Shown one piece after another: positions 53,778 through 62,884 of a DNA stretch of 64,000 nucleotides (position 1 is the stretch's first letter; each line of letters opens with the position of its first letter). A model generated the notes under the pieces. That model worked only from the letters and a program-made list of their open reading frames with translations, searched no databases and was not told the origin of the DNA. The stretch is from assembly GCA_965140405.1 (NCBI GenBank), contig OZ223208.1:1550001-1614000 (forward strand). Direction: 5' to 3'. The translations under genes and the position numbers were made by a program. The DNA comes from G963556115 sp963666605. GTDB lineage: Bacteria; Planctomycetota; SZUA-567.

Positions 53778-54974
53778 ATGGAATTAAAAATGAATGAGTC
53801 ATTTCGTTGGTTTGGTCCAAAAGATACGGTGACTCTATCGGATATTAAGCAAGCGGGAGCAACCGGAGTGTACACATCACTACACCAGATACCTTATGGA
53901 GAGGTGTGGAGTTTAGAGGCGATTCGAGAACGAAAGGCAATGCTCGATGAATACGGTATGAGGTGGGATGCTGTGGAGAGCCTGCCTGTCTCTGAAGATA
54001 TAAAAACCCGTTCGGGAAATTACAAAGAACACATCGAAAACTATAAACAAAGTTTGCGTAACTTGGGAGAGGAGGGCGTAAGGGTTGTCATTTATAACTT
54101 TATGCCGGTTCTTGACTGGGTGCGAACAGATCTTACTTATAAGCTTGAAGATGGTACAGAGTGCCTGCGCTTTGATATGATTCGCTTTGTCGCATTTGAG
54201 GTCTTCTTTCTAAAGAGAGAAGGTGCTGAGAAAGACTATACCGAGGAGCAAATCTTAAAAGCTAAAGAGTTTTATGATTCTATGAATGATGAAGAGAAGA
54301 AAGAGTTTGAGCTGAGTGTTATAGATGTTTTCCCAGGTTGTAAGCTCGGTATTAGCATTGAAGACATGAGAGCGATGCTTGCTAAGTATGACGATATTAC
54401 TGAAGAGGTACTGAAAGCAAATTTCAAGTATTTTCTTGAAGAAGTAATCCCTATAGCTGAAGAAGCTGGGTGTGTAATGGCTGTGCATCCTGATGATCCT
54501 CCTTACACAATTCTTGGGCTTACACGTATTGTCTCATGTGAAAAAGATGTAAAAGATCTATTATCAATGGTTGACTCTCCAGCAAACGGGTTATGCTTCT
54601 GTACTGGGTCGTACTCACCTAGAGTTGATAATGATCTTGTTGGAATGATAGAGCGCTATGGGGACAGAATTCATGCAGTTCACCTGCGTAGCACCCAGAT
54701 GGATGAGGATGGGAGTTTTTATGAAGCTCGTCACCTCGAAGGATCGGTAGATATGTACGGTGTCGTAAGAGCACTACTCGTGGAAGAAAAGAGACGTAAA
54801 GAGGCTGGTGAGAAGCACTGGAAACTTAGTTTCAGACCTGACCATGGGGTAAATATGCTTGATGATCAAGGTAAACCTCCAGTTGAGAATCCTGGGTATA
54901 CCTGTATTGGTAGGATGAAGGGCTTGGCTGAAATTCGTGGTCTTGAGCATGGTATCATCAAGAGTTGTTTCTAA
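53778..54974 (+). CDS. uxuA: D-mannonate dehydratase
   Basis: Protein of about 398 residues. SFRWFGPKDTVTLSDIKQAG and TSLHQIPYGEVW at the start, VMAVHPDDPPYTILGLTRIV in the centre, FCTGSYSPRVDNDLV, HAVHLRSTQ and the end RPDHGVNMLDDQGKP are the UxuA signature, with the metal-binding Cys and His residues. It removes water from D-mannonate to give 2-keto-3-deoxygluconate in hexuronate breakdown. Two starts are possible: ATG 53778 (AAAGG twelve bases upstream) or ATG 53790, which aligns best with E. coli UxuA. An in-frame TTG at 53745 is rejected. Insert of about 40 residues (GAEKDYTEEQILKAKEFYDS) is present as in most UxuA. Confidence 0.96.
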   Translation: MELKMNESFRWFGPKDTVTLSDIKQAGATGVYTSLHQIPYGEVWSLEAIRERKAMLDEYGMRWDAVESLPVSEDIKTRSGNYKEHIENYKQSLRNLGEEGVRVVIYNFMPVLDWVRTDLTYKLEDGTECLRFDMIRFVAFEVFFLKREGAEKDYTEEQILKAKEFYDSMNDEEKKEFELSVIDVFPGCKLGISIEDMRAMLAKYDDITEEVLKANFKYFLEEVIPIAEEAGCVMAVHPDDPPYTILGLTRIVSCEKDVKDLLSMVDSPANGLCFCTGSYSPRVDNDLVGMIERYGDRIHAVHLRSTQMDEDGSFYEARHLEGSVDMYGVVRALLVEEKRRKEAGEKHWKLSFRPDHGVNMLDDQGKPPVENPGYTCIGRMKGLAEIRGLEHGIIKSCF

Positions 54975-55021
54975 CGAGTATTATATATTGCTGGGACGTT
55001 GTTTAATAGCTGGGAGTTGGT

Positions 55022-56014
55022 GTGGTTGACGAGGGTAGTAAAGAACTAAAGTATAAAGCAATTATGGCTGAAATACAACGTCGTAGTGCAGAGAAGGAGC
55101 TTACCGTCGGTGATGCACTCCCATCAATTACAGCTATTAGTAAAGAGTTCTCTTGTGCTCGTGAAACAGCGGCAAAAGCTTATAATATATTGAAAAAATA
55201 TGGAGTGATTACTTCATATCCAGGTAAGGGGTTCTTCCTTGTTAGTGACAAAAGGTTATCTCTTCCAAAAGTATTCTTGATGTTGAATAATCTTACACCA
55301 TATATGGAAGTATTATATAATTCTTTTATGGATGAGATTGAAGGTAAAGCGATAGTAGAGGTCTTCTTTCATCATAATAATTTCGAGATGTTCAAAGATA
55401 TAGTAGAGAAGGCGTATGGTAAGTACCATACATATATAGTGAAAGGTTTTGATCATGATGAAGTTGATAGTGTATTGAGCATTTTCAATGAGGATGAATT
55501 ACTCGTTTTGGATAGAAGAGAGGGTATAGATGATAGCAGGTCCTATATCGCTCAGAGTTATGTTGATGATTTCTATAATTGTTTGGTCAGTAACAGTGAA
55601 CTATTTAAAAAATATAGTGCTATTTATTTGGTGTTTGGAAGATCTCAACAATCACATCCAAAGCAATGCATCGTCAGGTTTGAAGAGTTTCTGAGGGAAA
55701 ATAGTATCGCTGGTGGCTATATTACAAAATTAGATGTAGACGCAGTATGTAAAAAGGATTGCTTTGTTGCTCTCGCAGATGATGATCTAGTGGCTCTACT
55801 TAAAATGTGTAGAGAGCGTGGTTATGTCATTGGCAGAGATATCGGTATTGTCTCGTACAATGATACTCCTATGAAGGAATTTGTCGGAGAGGGCATAACA
55901 GTGTTTTCTGCAGATTTTGTTGAAATGGGGAGAATGGCTGCTCAGTTTGCAGTTGAACCAAAACATATAAGGCATGATGTATATGCTCAGACGATTCTTA
56001 GAGCTTCATTATAA
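55022..56014 (+). CDS. GntR-type regulator with LacI-like effector domain
   Basis: Protein of 330 residues; start GTG 55022 with GGGAG upstream. Residues 7-75 are a GntR winged helix (LPSITAISKEFSCARETAAK; GVITSYPGKGFFL). The rest looks like a periplasmic-binding-protein-type sugar sensor (LPKVFLMLNNLTPYMEVLYN; GYVIGRDIGIVSYNDTPMKE; ITVFSADFVEMGRMAAQFAV), as in AraR-like regulators. It sits inside the locus between uxuA and the TRAP genes, so it most likely controls them in response to the imported sugar acid or an intermediate. Confidence 0.88.
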   Translation: MVDEGSKELKYKAIMAEIQRRSAEKELTVGDALPSITAISKEFSCARETAAKAYNILKKYGVITSYPGKGFFLVSDKRLSLPKVFLMLNNLTPYMEVLYNSFMDEIEGKAIVEVFFHHNNFEMFKDIVEKAYGKYHTYIVKGFDHDEVDSVLSIFNEDELLVLDRREGIDDSRSYIAQSYVDDFYNCLVSNSELFKKYSAIYLVFGRSQQSHPKQCIVRFEEFLRENSIAGGYITKLDVDAVCKKDCFVALADDDLVALLKMCRERGYVIGRDIGIVSYNDTPMKEFVGEGITVFSADFVEMGRMAAQFAVEPKHIRHDVYAQTILRASL

Positions 56015-56120
56015 GTTGGTGTAATTTGTATTTTATGATTTCGGTTAAGTGTAAAAGTATTATTATGTTGGTTGGTGTTCACTGGGAATTATTGTTTGTC
56101 TATTTGAAAAGGAAATAAAA

Positions 56121-57092
56121 ATGAAAAGGTTTATTAGTTTGCTGGCTCTTGTTGCTGTCGTGTCAATGGCTTTGAATTCTGCAAATGCTGCTGATGTTAA
56201 GATGTTTATTGCAGGTACAAGTGGTGCTGAAGATACTCAATCAATGGGTCACTTTGAACTTGCTAAGCGTCTAAAAGATGCATCTGGTGGTAAGTTCGAT
56301 GCTCAGGTGCGTATCAGTGGTACAATGGGTGAGACTGATGATGTAACTGAACAGGCTATTCAGGGTGTGCCTGTGTTAAATGCAACCGACCCAGGTCGTA
56401 TAGCTGCATTTGTTCCAGAGTATGGGCTCATTCAGATGCCTTATATCTTCCCTGATTACACATATCTAAATAAGGTTATGGAGACAGATCTATATAAGAA
56501 GTGGACAAAAGAATTCGAAGCTAAGGGTATCAAATTAGTTACCTCAAACTGCTACTCTGGTGTTAGAAGCTTTGTTACAAATATGCCTATAACAAAACCT
56601 GCTGACTTAAAAGGTGTAAAAATTAGAACTATTGGAAATGAGCTATTCATCAGTTCTGTCAATGCTATGGGTGCTGTTGCTACTGGTCTTCCTTGGGGTG
56701 AAACTTATCAGGGTATCGAGCAGGGTGTTGTTGATGGATGTGAAGCTCAGATTCCAGGTATCTACTCTATGCGTTTCTACGAAGTATGTAATACTGTAAG
56801 TCTTTCTGAACACTTTACTCTAATCGGTTCAATGGTTACTGGTACTATCTTTTTTAACTCAATGCCAGAAAAGTACCAAGCTATGCTGATGAAGCAGGCT
56901 TATGAAGCGTATAAAGACAATCAAGAAGTGGTTGTAAATAAGTCAAAAGAATATGTCAAAGATATGGAATCAAAGGGTGTGACTTTCCTTGAAATTGATA
57001 AGACTCCATTCGTTGAGGCTGTTCAGCCTGTTTATCAAAAACTTGGTTTCGACAAGCTAAGAACAGAGCTATATGCAGAACTTGGTCTATAA
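56121..57092 (+). CDS. TRAP transporter substrate-binding protein, DctP/UxuP-like
   Basis: Protein of 323 residues with a signal peptide (about 1-23, NSANA end). TRAP-P blocks: VRISGTMGETDDVTEQAIQG, KPADLKGVKIRTIGNELFIS (with the Arg that grips the carboxylate), GAVATGLPWGETYQGIEQGV and DGCEAQIPGIYS. It catches an organic acid in the periplasm; position in a mannonate locus points to a hexuronate such as glucuronate or galacturonate. It is followed by an intercistronic stem-loop. Confidence 0.93.
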   Translation: MKRFISLLALVAVVSMALNSANAADVKMFIAGTSGAEDTQSMGHFELAKRLKDASGGKFDAQVRISGTMGETDDVTEQAIQGVPVLNATDPGRIAAFVPEYGLIQMPYIFPDYTYLNKVMETDLYKKWTKEFEAKGIKLVTSNCYSGVRSFVTNMPITKPADLKGVKIRTIGNELFISSVNAMGAVATGLPWGETYQGIEQGVVDGCEAQIPGIYSMRFYEVCNTVSLSEHFTLIGSMVTGTIFFNSMPEKYQAMLMKQAYEAYKDNQEVVVNKSKEYVKDMESKGVTFLEIDKTPFVEAVQPVYQKLGFDKLRTELYAELGL

Positions 57093-57125
57093 GGCGAAGT
57101 ATATTAAAAATTGAATACTGATTTT

Positions 57126-57171
57126 GAGCTGTCTTGTTGTATGCATAAAGTGTATATAAATAAGGCAGCTC
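57126..57171 (+). other. intercistronic stem-loop after the TRAP binding-protein gene
   Basis: Ten-bp stem GAGCTGTCTT/AAGGCAGCTC (one wobble) with an AT-rich loop of 26 bases, 35-80 bases after the dctP-type stop. Such structures often protect the binding-protein mRNA and give it more copies than the membrane parts. Confidence 0.6.
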
Positions 57172-57199
57172 ATAATTTAAACAGAGAGCGTAAACATCA

Positions 57200-57703
57200 A
57201 TGAAAACATTTTATAAACACTTTTGTAAAGCTGAAGAGATTATTCTGGGAATTGTATTTATTTCGATAATTATACTAATATTCTCTGCAGCTATTTTTAG
57301 GCAGTTCAACCATCCGATCGTTTGGGCAGATGATATTGCTAAGTTTTTATTCTCTTGGGCTGCTTTTTTAGGAGCAGACGTAGCGATGAGGCACTCAAGA
57401 CTTGTAGGGGTAGATTTACTTGTGAAGAAGCTACCTAGAAAACTTGCAAAGGTAATTCAGCTTGTTGTTTTTGTTATTATAGTGGTGCTCTTAGCGTCAT
57501 TTGTTTACTACGGAACAAAGCTAAGTATAGATAGCCTTGATAGGAGTTTTCAAAGTCTTAGTGGCTTTAGTTACTCATATGTGACCTTCTCACTACCTGT
57601 CGCATCATTCCTTATGGTTATTACTGCTTTTACTAAAATTGGAAAAATTGTCAAACACTTTAATGACGATGGTTATGAAGTACTAAGAGATCAAGACGTG
57701 TAA
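57200..57703 (+). CDS. TRAP transporter small membrane subunit, DctQ-like
   Basis: Protein of 167 residues with four TM segments. RQFNHPIVWADDIAKFLFSW and the loop GADVAMRHSRLVGVDLLVKK are the DctQ hallmark. It pairs with the large subunit encoded 69 bases downstream to form the Na+-driven importer. Confidence 0.93.
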   Translation: MKTFYKHFCKAEEIILGIVFISIIILIFSAAIFRQFNHPIVWADDIAKFLFSWAAFLGADVAMRHSRLVGVDLLVKKLPRKLAKVIQLVVFVIIVVLLASFVYYGTKLSIDSLDRSFQSLSGFSYSYVTFSLPVASFLMVITAFTKIGKIVKHFNDDGYEVLRDQDV

Positions 57704-57772
57704 TGTTGGTCGAAATAGTATTACTGTATTTGACGTGTTTGAATAAACTATAAAAATTATTGAGATGAAATT

Positions 57773-59062
57773 ATGACTTATTTGTTAATTACTTTTGTTG
57801 TTCTCTTGGCTATTAATACGCCTATTGGGTTTGTTATCGGAATAGCTGGGGCTGTCTTCTTTCTAACAGGAGATATGATACCTTATTCTATTACAATTCA
57901 GAGAGTTGTGGCACAGACACAATCAATTGCCTTCCTTGCTGTACCATTCTTTATCTTTGCTGGTAACCTGATGAATAAAACAGGAATAACTTCGAGGTTA
58001 CTGAGTTTTACTACCGTAATTACAAGAACTATGAATGGTGGTATGGCTCAGGTAAATGTGGTGCTAAGCACTATGATGGGTGGCGTATCAGGATCTGCTG
58101 TCGCTGATGCTTCTATGCAGGCTAGAGTGCTTGGGCATAATATGATAAAGAAGGGCTACGGTAGAGGATATACTGCTGGAATTACCTGTCTTTCTTCACT
58201 TATAACTGCTACTATTCCACCAAGTCTAGGATTGATCCTATTCGGATTTGTTGGAGAGGTCTCTATAGGCAAACTCTTTGTCGCAGGTGTTGTCCCTGGT
58301 ATTATGATGATGATATTTTTGATGGTAACGGTAACAATTACTTCGAAAAGACGTGGATATGATAAGCCTGATCCTAATGTCAAAGCACCGAGTTTTCGCG
58401 AGATAATGCATGAATTAAAAAGATCTATTTGGGCATTACTATTCCCAATTATTTTGATTATTGGAATTAGATTTGGTTTCTTTACTCCGTCTGAGGCTGG
58501 TGCGTTTGCTGTTGTGTATGCTATCATTGTTGGTGTATTTATCTATAGAGAATTGACTTGGACTAAGTTTAAAGAAGCTTTGAAAGATTCTTTTATTGAT
58601 AACGGTGCTATTATTCTTATTATTGCTCTATCTGGGATATTCGGTTACGCTCTTGGACTTGAAAATGTTCCTGGCTTGCTAGGTGGCTTGCTAGTTGATA
58701 TTACTACCAATAAACACTTAATGCTTGTTATTATTGTTTTATTCCTTGTCATTGCTGGGATGTTTATTGACAGTAATGTGAGTATTCTGCTACTTACTCC
58801 AATCTTTTTACCGGTTATTAAAGGCCTTGGTGTTGACCCTGTACATTTTGGTATTCTTATGATGACTATCGTGACTATGGGATGTATGACTCCACCTGTT
58901 GGTACTGCTTTGTATACTGTATGTCAGATTCTAGATGCTCCACTTGAAGAATTCATAAGAGACACTCTTCCATTCTATGGTGCTGTTATTCTAATGGTAA
59001 TTATTCTTATCTTTATTCCTGATGTTGTCATGTTCTTGCCAAACTTGCTCTTTCCACACTAA
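57773..59062 (+). CDS. TRAP transporter large membrane subunit, DctM-like
   Basis: Protein of 429 residues with about 12 TM segments. AVPFFIFAGNLMNKTGITSR, NVVLSTMMGGVSGSAVADAS, TATIPPSLGLILFGFVGEVS and TMGCMTPPVGTALYTVCQIL are family motifs of the DctM translocation channel. It completes the P-Q-M set. No fusion with DctQ, which is common in other TRAP systems. Confidence 0.95.
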   Translation: MTYLLITFVVLLAINTPIGFVIGIAGAVFFLTGDMIPYSITIQRVVAQTQSIAFLAVPFFIFAGNLMNKTGITSRLLSFTTVITRTMNGGMAQVNVVLSTMMGGVSGSAVADASMQARVLGHNMIKKGYGRGYTAGITCLSSLITATIPPSLGLILFGFVGEVSIGKLFVAGVVPGIMMMIFLMVTVTITSKRRGYDKPDPNVKAPSFREIMHELKRSIWALLFPIILIIGIRFGFFTPSEAGAFAVVYAIIVGVFIYRELTWTKFKEALKDSFIDNGAIILIIALSGIFGYALGLENVPGLLGGLLVDITTNKHLMLVIIVLFLVIAGMFIDSNVSILLLTPIFLPVIKGLGVDPVHFGILMMTIVTMGCMTPPVGTALYTVCQILDAPLEEFIRDTLPFYGAVILMVIILIFIPDVVMFLPNLLFPH

Positions 59063-59096
59063 GCGAAGTTGAGTGTTGTAGTGATAATTCTATCAT

Positions 59097-60257
59097 ATGG
59101 GGGTAATTATGTTGAAGGTGATGATTATTGGCGCTGGAGGTATTGCTCCAGCGCATATTGAAGGATTTCTTGAGTTTAAGGATAAAGTACAGATCGTTGG
59201 AGTAGTAAATCGGAATTTAAAGAGAGCAGAAGATCTAATAGAAAAATACGAGCTGCCTGCTAGAGCGGTATCCGATTATAAAGAGCTTTTAGATGAAGTA
59301 GATATTGCGGCGATCTGTACTCCACCAGCTACTCATAAAGAGATGGCTGTCGCGTGTCTAGAGAAGAATATTCACGTTCTCTTAGAGAAACCTATGGCAG
59401 GTTCTCTAGATGAGTGTGATGCAATTCTGGAGGCAGAGAGTAATAGTTCAGCTATGGTATCTGTTATTGCGCAGAGTCGTTTTGTCTCTTCTATTTCAAA
59501 GACGATGAAGATGCTTCACGGTGAAAAGTATGGGAAGATACTGTTCGCCTCAGTAAATTCGTATTGGTGGCGTGGGCAGAGTTATTATGATCTTGCATGG
59601 AGAGGCACTTGGGCTAGTGAAGGTGGAGGGTGTACAATAAATCAAGCAGTACACCATATTGATCTCCTCATCTGGGCTAAAGGCATGCCCGTATCAGTAA
59701 TGTCGTACATGACAAACCTTGGTCATGATAACTCAGAAGAGGAAGATATCTCTGTATCAATTCTTCGTTATGACGATGGCTCTATAGTTCAGCTTACATG
59801 TTCGTTACTTCATCACGGTGAAGAGCAAAAGCTAAATTTTCAACTTGAAAAGGTAGGGGTTAGTATTCCGTTTGCTGTAACGGCATCGCAATCTAGAGAG
59901 AATGGTTTTCCATTTTCTAACGAGGCGATAGTCGAAGACTTTACCCATGAGTATAATTCTATAGATGATCTAGAATATCAACATCACACAGGGCAGATAG
60001 ATAATTTTTTGAATGCAATTGAAAGTAATTCTACCCCATTAGTTGATGGAATCTCTGGCAGAAATGCGATTGAATTGATTACAGCTATTTATGACTCAGC
60101 AACAAATGAGTGTACTGTAAAGCTACCACTCTGCAAAGATAGTGACTTTTATACTTATGAGAAGAAGATCCGGAATGCGCCTCACTTCCATGAGAAGACT
60201 CGGTCGGTTGATGCATTTGAAGACACAACTATTACTTCATTCAAGGATAAGTACTAA
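59097..60257 (+). CDS. Gfo/Idh/MocA-family oxidoreductase
   Basis: Protein of 386 residues; ATG 59109 (residue 5) is the likelier start, with TGGGGGT just upstream. N-terminal Rossmann domain with GAGGIAPAHIEGF (a GxGGIA nucleotide loop), then AAICTPPATHKEMAVACLEK and VLLEKPMA (the conserved E-K-P). The C-terminal substrate domain includes GGGCTINQAVHHIDLLIWAK, the usual catalytic-histidine block. It is an NAD(P)-dependent sugar or inositol dehydrogenase-like enzyme; its substrate probably enters through the same TRAP system. Located between TRAP and the NagB-like gene. Confidence 0.92.
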   Translation: MGVIMLKVMIIGAGGIAPAHIEGFLEFKDKVQIVGVVNRNLKRAEDLIEKYELPARAVSDYKELLDEVDIAAICTPPATHKEMAVACLEKNIHVLLEKPMAGSLDECDAILEAESNSSAMVSVIAQSRFVSSISKTMKMLHGEKYGKILFASVNSYWWRGQSYYDLAWRGTWASEGGGCTINQAVHHIDLLIWAKGMPVSVMSYMTNLGHDNSEEEDISVSILRYDDGSIVQLTCSLLHHGEEQKLNFQLEKVGVSIPFAVTASQSRENGFPFSNEAIVEDFTHEYNSIDDLEYQHHTGQIDNFLNAIESNSTPLVDGISGRNAIELITAIYDSATNECTVKLPLCKDSDFYTYEKKIRNAPHFHEKTRSVDAFEDTTITSFKDKY

Positions 60258-60269
60258 GAGGATACTTTT

Positions 60270-61037
60270 ATGAAAATAAAGGAATTTGAATGTGATGCTC
60301 TAAAGGTTAGGATTTTTGAGACCCGTCAAGAATTAGGAATTGATGCAGTAAGGGATATTGAGAAGACTATAAACCAACTGCTTAAATCAAAAGAATGTAT
60401 AAATATTCTATTTGCAGCAGCTCCTTCACAAATAGAAATTCTAGAAGGGCTTAGAGATAGCACATCTATAGACTGGACAAGAATTGTTGGGTTGCATTTA
60501 GACGAATATCTTGGGTTAGACCAGAATTCCCCACAACTTTTCTCTAAATTTCTTGGTAGATACCTATTTGATAGTTGTCCTTTTAAAGAGACATATCTTA
60601 TAAATCCTTCAGCAACTGACTGCCTAGAAGAGTGTCAGAGATACTCTTGGATATTGAAACAACATAAGCCAGATATTACAATTATGGGGATTGGCGAAAA
60701 TGGACATATTGCTTTCAACGATCCATTCGTTGCAGATTTTATTGATCCACAGATGGTAAAGGTTGTCAAGCTTGATAATGTGTGTCGGCAGCAACAGGTA
60801 AATGATGGTGCTTTTGCAGAGCTTAATGATGTGCCAACTCATGCAATTACATTGACTGTTCCTGCTTTACTCCTTTCTGATTATTTCTTTTGCGTTGTAC
60901 CTAATGAGAGAAAAGCTAATGCTGTGACTAGGATGCTCAATGGTAAGATTGGCGAGGATTGTCCTGCTACAGTTTTGAGGTATACGAAGAATTCAATAAT
61001 GTATCTAGATAAAGATAGTGGAGCAGGGGTTCAATAG
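60270..61037 (+). CDS. NagB-like glucosamine-6-phosphate deaminase/isomerase family protein
   Basis: Protein of 255 residues of the NagB/RpiA/6PGL fold. VGLHLDEYLGLDQNSPQLFS aligns with the D72-containing loop of NagB; MGIGENGHIAFNDP aligns with GVGxDGHIAFNEP. Two NagB active-site positions differ: Asp141 is Asn here (ENGH) and Glu148 is Asp (NDP); the His is kept. So deamination of GlcN-6-P is not assured. It starts 12 bases after the Gfo/Idh gene, suggesting successive steps on the same sugar derivative. Confidence 0.88.
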   Translation: MKIKEFECDALKVRIFETRQELGIDAVRDIEKTINQLLKSKECINILFAAAPSQIEILEGLRDSTSIDWTRIVGLHLDEYLGLDQNSPQLFSKFLGRYLFDSCPFKETYLINPSATDCLEECQRYSWILKQHKPDITIMGIGENGHIAFNDPFVADFIDPQMVKVVKLDNVCRQQQVNDGAFAELNDVPTHAITLTVPALLLSDYFFCVVPNERKANAVTRMLNGKIGEDCPATVLRYTKNSIMYLDKDSGAGVQ

Positions 61038-61211
61038 TGTTATAGCTTTACAGTTTGATTCCAACACCATAACCAACATGAAGCGCAACTATTGCTCAGT
61101 TAATATTTGCGTTTCAATCTAATTTAGCTACTGTGGTTTTAGTTTTGGGAGTGTCTTTCAAGTTTGAGATTGTATAATTAAAATAGTTAATTATGATTAG
61201 TAGGAGGTAGT

Positions 61212-62825
61212 ATGAGGATTAGTCTAGAAGGTATCAAAAATTCTGAAACTTGGATCGGGTGTGGGTATAAACTACCAGAGTTTGATATCGAGCGTGTACG
61301 AAGTAATACAAGGGTAAACCCTAAGTGGCTACATTTTGGTGCAGGTAATATCTTTAGAGCTTATACTGCTGTTCTCCAGCAGCACTTACTTAATCAAGGT
61401 AAGACAGATACTGGGATAATTCTTTGTGAAGCTTTTGATGAAGAGATACTTGATGAGGTGTATACTCCGTCTGACAATCTTTCAATTGCTGTGACTCTTA
61501 AAGCTAGTGGCGAGATAGGTAAAGAGGTTGTGGCAAGTGTTACTGAAAATATAAAGCCTTCAGAAGACTATTCACGATTGGTAGAGGTATTTACAAACCC
61601 ATCTCTTCAGATGGTAACATTCACTATTACAGAAAAAGGCTACGCTCTAGTTGATAGTAGTGGAGCATTCTTCCCATGGATTAAAGCTGATATTGATAAC
61701 TTTTCGGAAACTCAAGTAAGTATAATTGGTATACTTACCAAGTTGCTTTATGAGAGGTATTTAAATAATTCTCAGCCAATAGCCATTGTTAGTCTCGATA
61801 ACTGTAGCCACAATGGAACACTTCTGAAGGAGGCTGTAATGGCTTTTGCGAAGGCTTGGATAGAGAACGGGAGTATAGACAGAAAGTTTATAGAGTATCT
61901 TGATGATGATAGTGTTGTAGCATTTACTTGGAGTATGATTGATAAAATTACTCCTCGCCCAGCTCCAGAAGTTGAGGAGATATTAAAAAATGATGGAGTT
62001 GAAAATATCAAGACTGTCATAACCGCTAAAAACTCCTTTGTTGCTACATTTGTAAATGCTGAAGAGTCACAGTATCTTGCTATTGAGGATAAATTCCCAA
62101 ATGGTAGACCACCACTTGATGAGGTAGGGGTGATGTTCTCAGATAGAGAGACGATCGATAAGATTGAGCGTATGAAGGTATGTACATGTCTAAATCCACT
62201 CCATACTGTACTTGCTATCTTTGGTTGCCTTTTCGGGTACGACTCAATATCTGAAGAGATGAAGGATTCGGATCTTGTTAAATTTATTGAGAAGATCGGA
62301 TATGCAGAAGGACTACCTGTTGTGGTAAATCCAGGTATTATTAAGGCTGAGGACTTTATTAAAGAGGTTCTTGAAGTACGCTTTCCAAATCCGTTTGTTC
62401 CTGATACCCCGCAGCGCATTGCTACAGATACATCCAAGAAGATACCTGTGCGCTTTGGAGAAACTTTAAAAGCGTATATTGCTAAGCAAGGTGATGATCT
62501 GTCTTTCCTCAATTATATCCCTTTATTCTTTGCTGGTTGGCTACGTTATCTTATGGGAATTGATGATATGGGCGAAAGTTTTGAGCTCAGCTCTGATCCT
62601 AATATGGTCGAACTGAATAAGTATGTTGAGGGAATAAAACTAGAGTCTGGTAGAGAGTCCCTAAAGCAGCTCAAACATCTATTGAGTGATAGTAATATCT
62701 TTGGTGTCGACCTTTATAAACATAATCTTGGGGAGAAGGTTGAAGATATGTTTGTACAGATGTGCGGCGGAGTGGGTGCTGTGCGTCTAACTTTAATTGA
62801 AATGCTGGATAGAGTTGAAAGTTAG
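61212..62825 (+). CDS. uxuB: mannitol dehydrogenase-family oxidoreductase, fructuronate reductase (UxuB)-like
   Basis: Protein of 537 residues; GGAGG precedes ATG 61212. It is a polyol long-chain dehydrogenase: WLHFGAGNIFRAYTAVLQQH is the nucleotide loop, VSLDNCSHNGTLLKEAVMAF and FTWSMIDKITPRPAPEV are family motifs, and KVCTCLNPLHTVLAIFGCLF bears the active-site region (N-x-x-H). With uxuA in the same locus, interconversion of D-fructuronate and D-mannonate is the best guess; tagaturonate reductase is the alternative. About 50 residues longer than E. coli UxuB. Confidence 0.88.
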   Translation: MRISLEGIKNSETWIGCGYKLPEFDIERVRSNTRVNPKWLHFGAGNIFRAYTAVLQQHLLNQGKTDTGIILCEAFDEEILDEVYTPSDNLSIAVTLKASGEIGKEVVASVTENIKPSEDYSRLVEVFTNPSLQMVTFTITEKGYALVDSSGAFFPWIKADIDNFSETQVSIIGILTKLLYERYLNNSQPIAIVSLDNCSHNGTLLKEAVMAFAKAWIENGSIDRKFIEYLDDDSVVAFTWSMIDKITPRPAPEVEEILKNDGVENIKTVITAKNSFVATFVNAEESQYLAIEDKFPNGRPPLDEVGVMFSDRETIDKIERMKVCTCLNPLHTVLAIFGCLFGYDSISEEMKDSDLVKFIEKIGYAEGLPVVVNPGIIKAEDFIKEVLEVRFPNPFVPDTPQRIATDTSKKIPVRFGETLKAYIAKQGDDLSFLNYIPLFFAGWLRYLMGIDDMGESFELSSDPNMVELNKYVEGIKLESGRESLKQLKHLLSDSNIFGVDLYKHNLGEKVEDMFVQMCGGVGAVRLTLIEMLDRVES

Positions 62826-62884
62826 TTTTTAGGAATAAGCTATTTATAAATTGACTGTTACTAGTAAAATTTTGGAGCTATATT

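Noticed and set aside
61772..62512. 246-residue ORF opposite uxuB
   Set aside because: It lies wholly antisense to a well-supported dehydrogenase and shows only the Ser/Thr/Ile-rich composition expected from the reverse strand.
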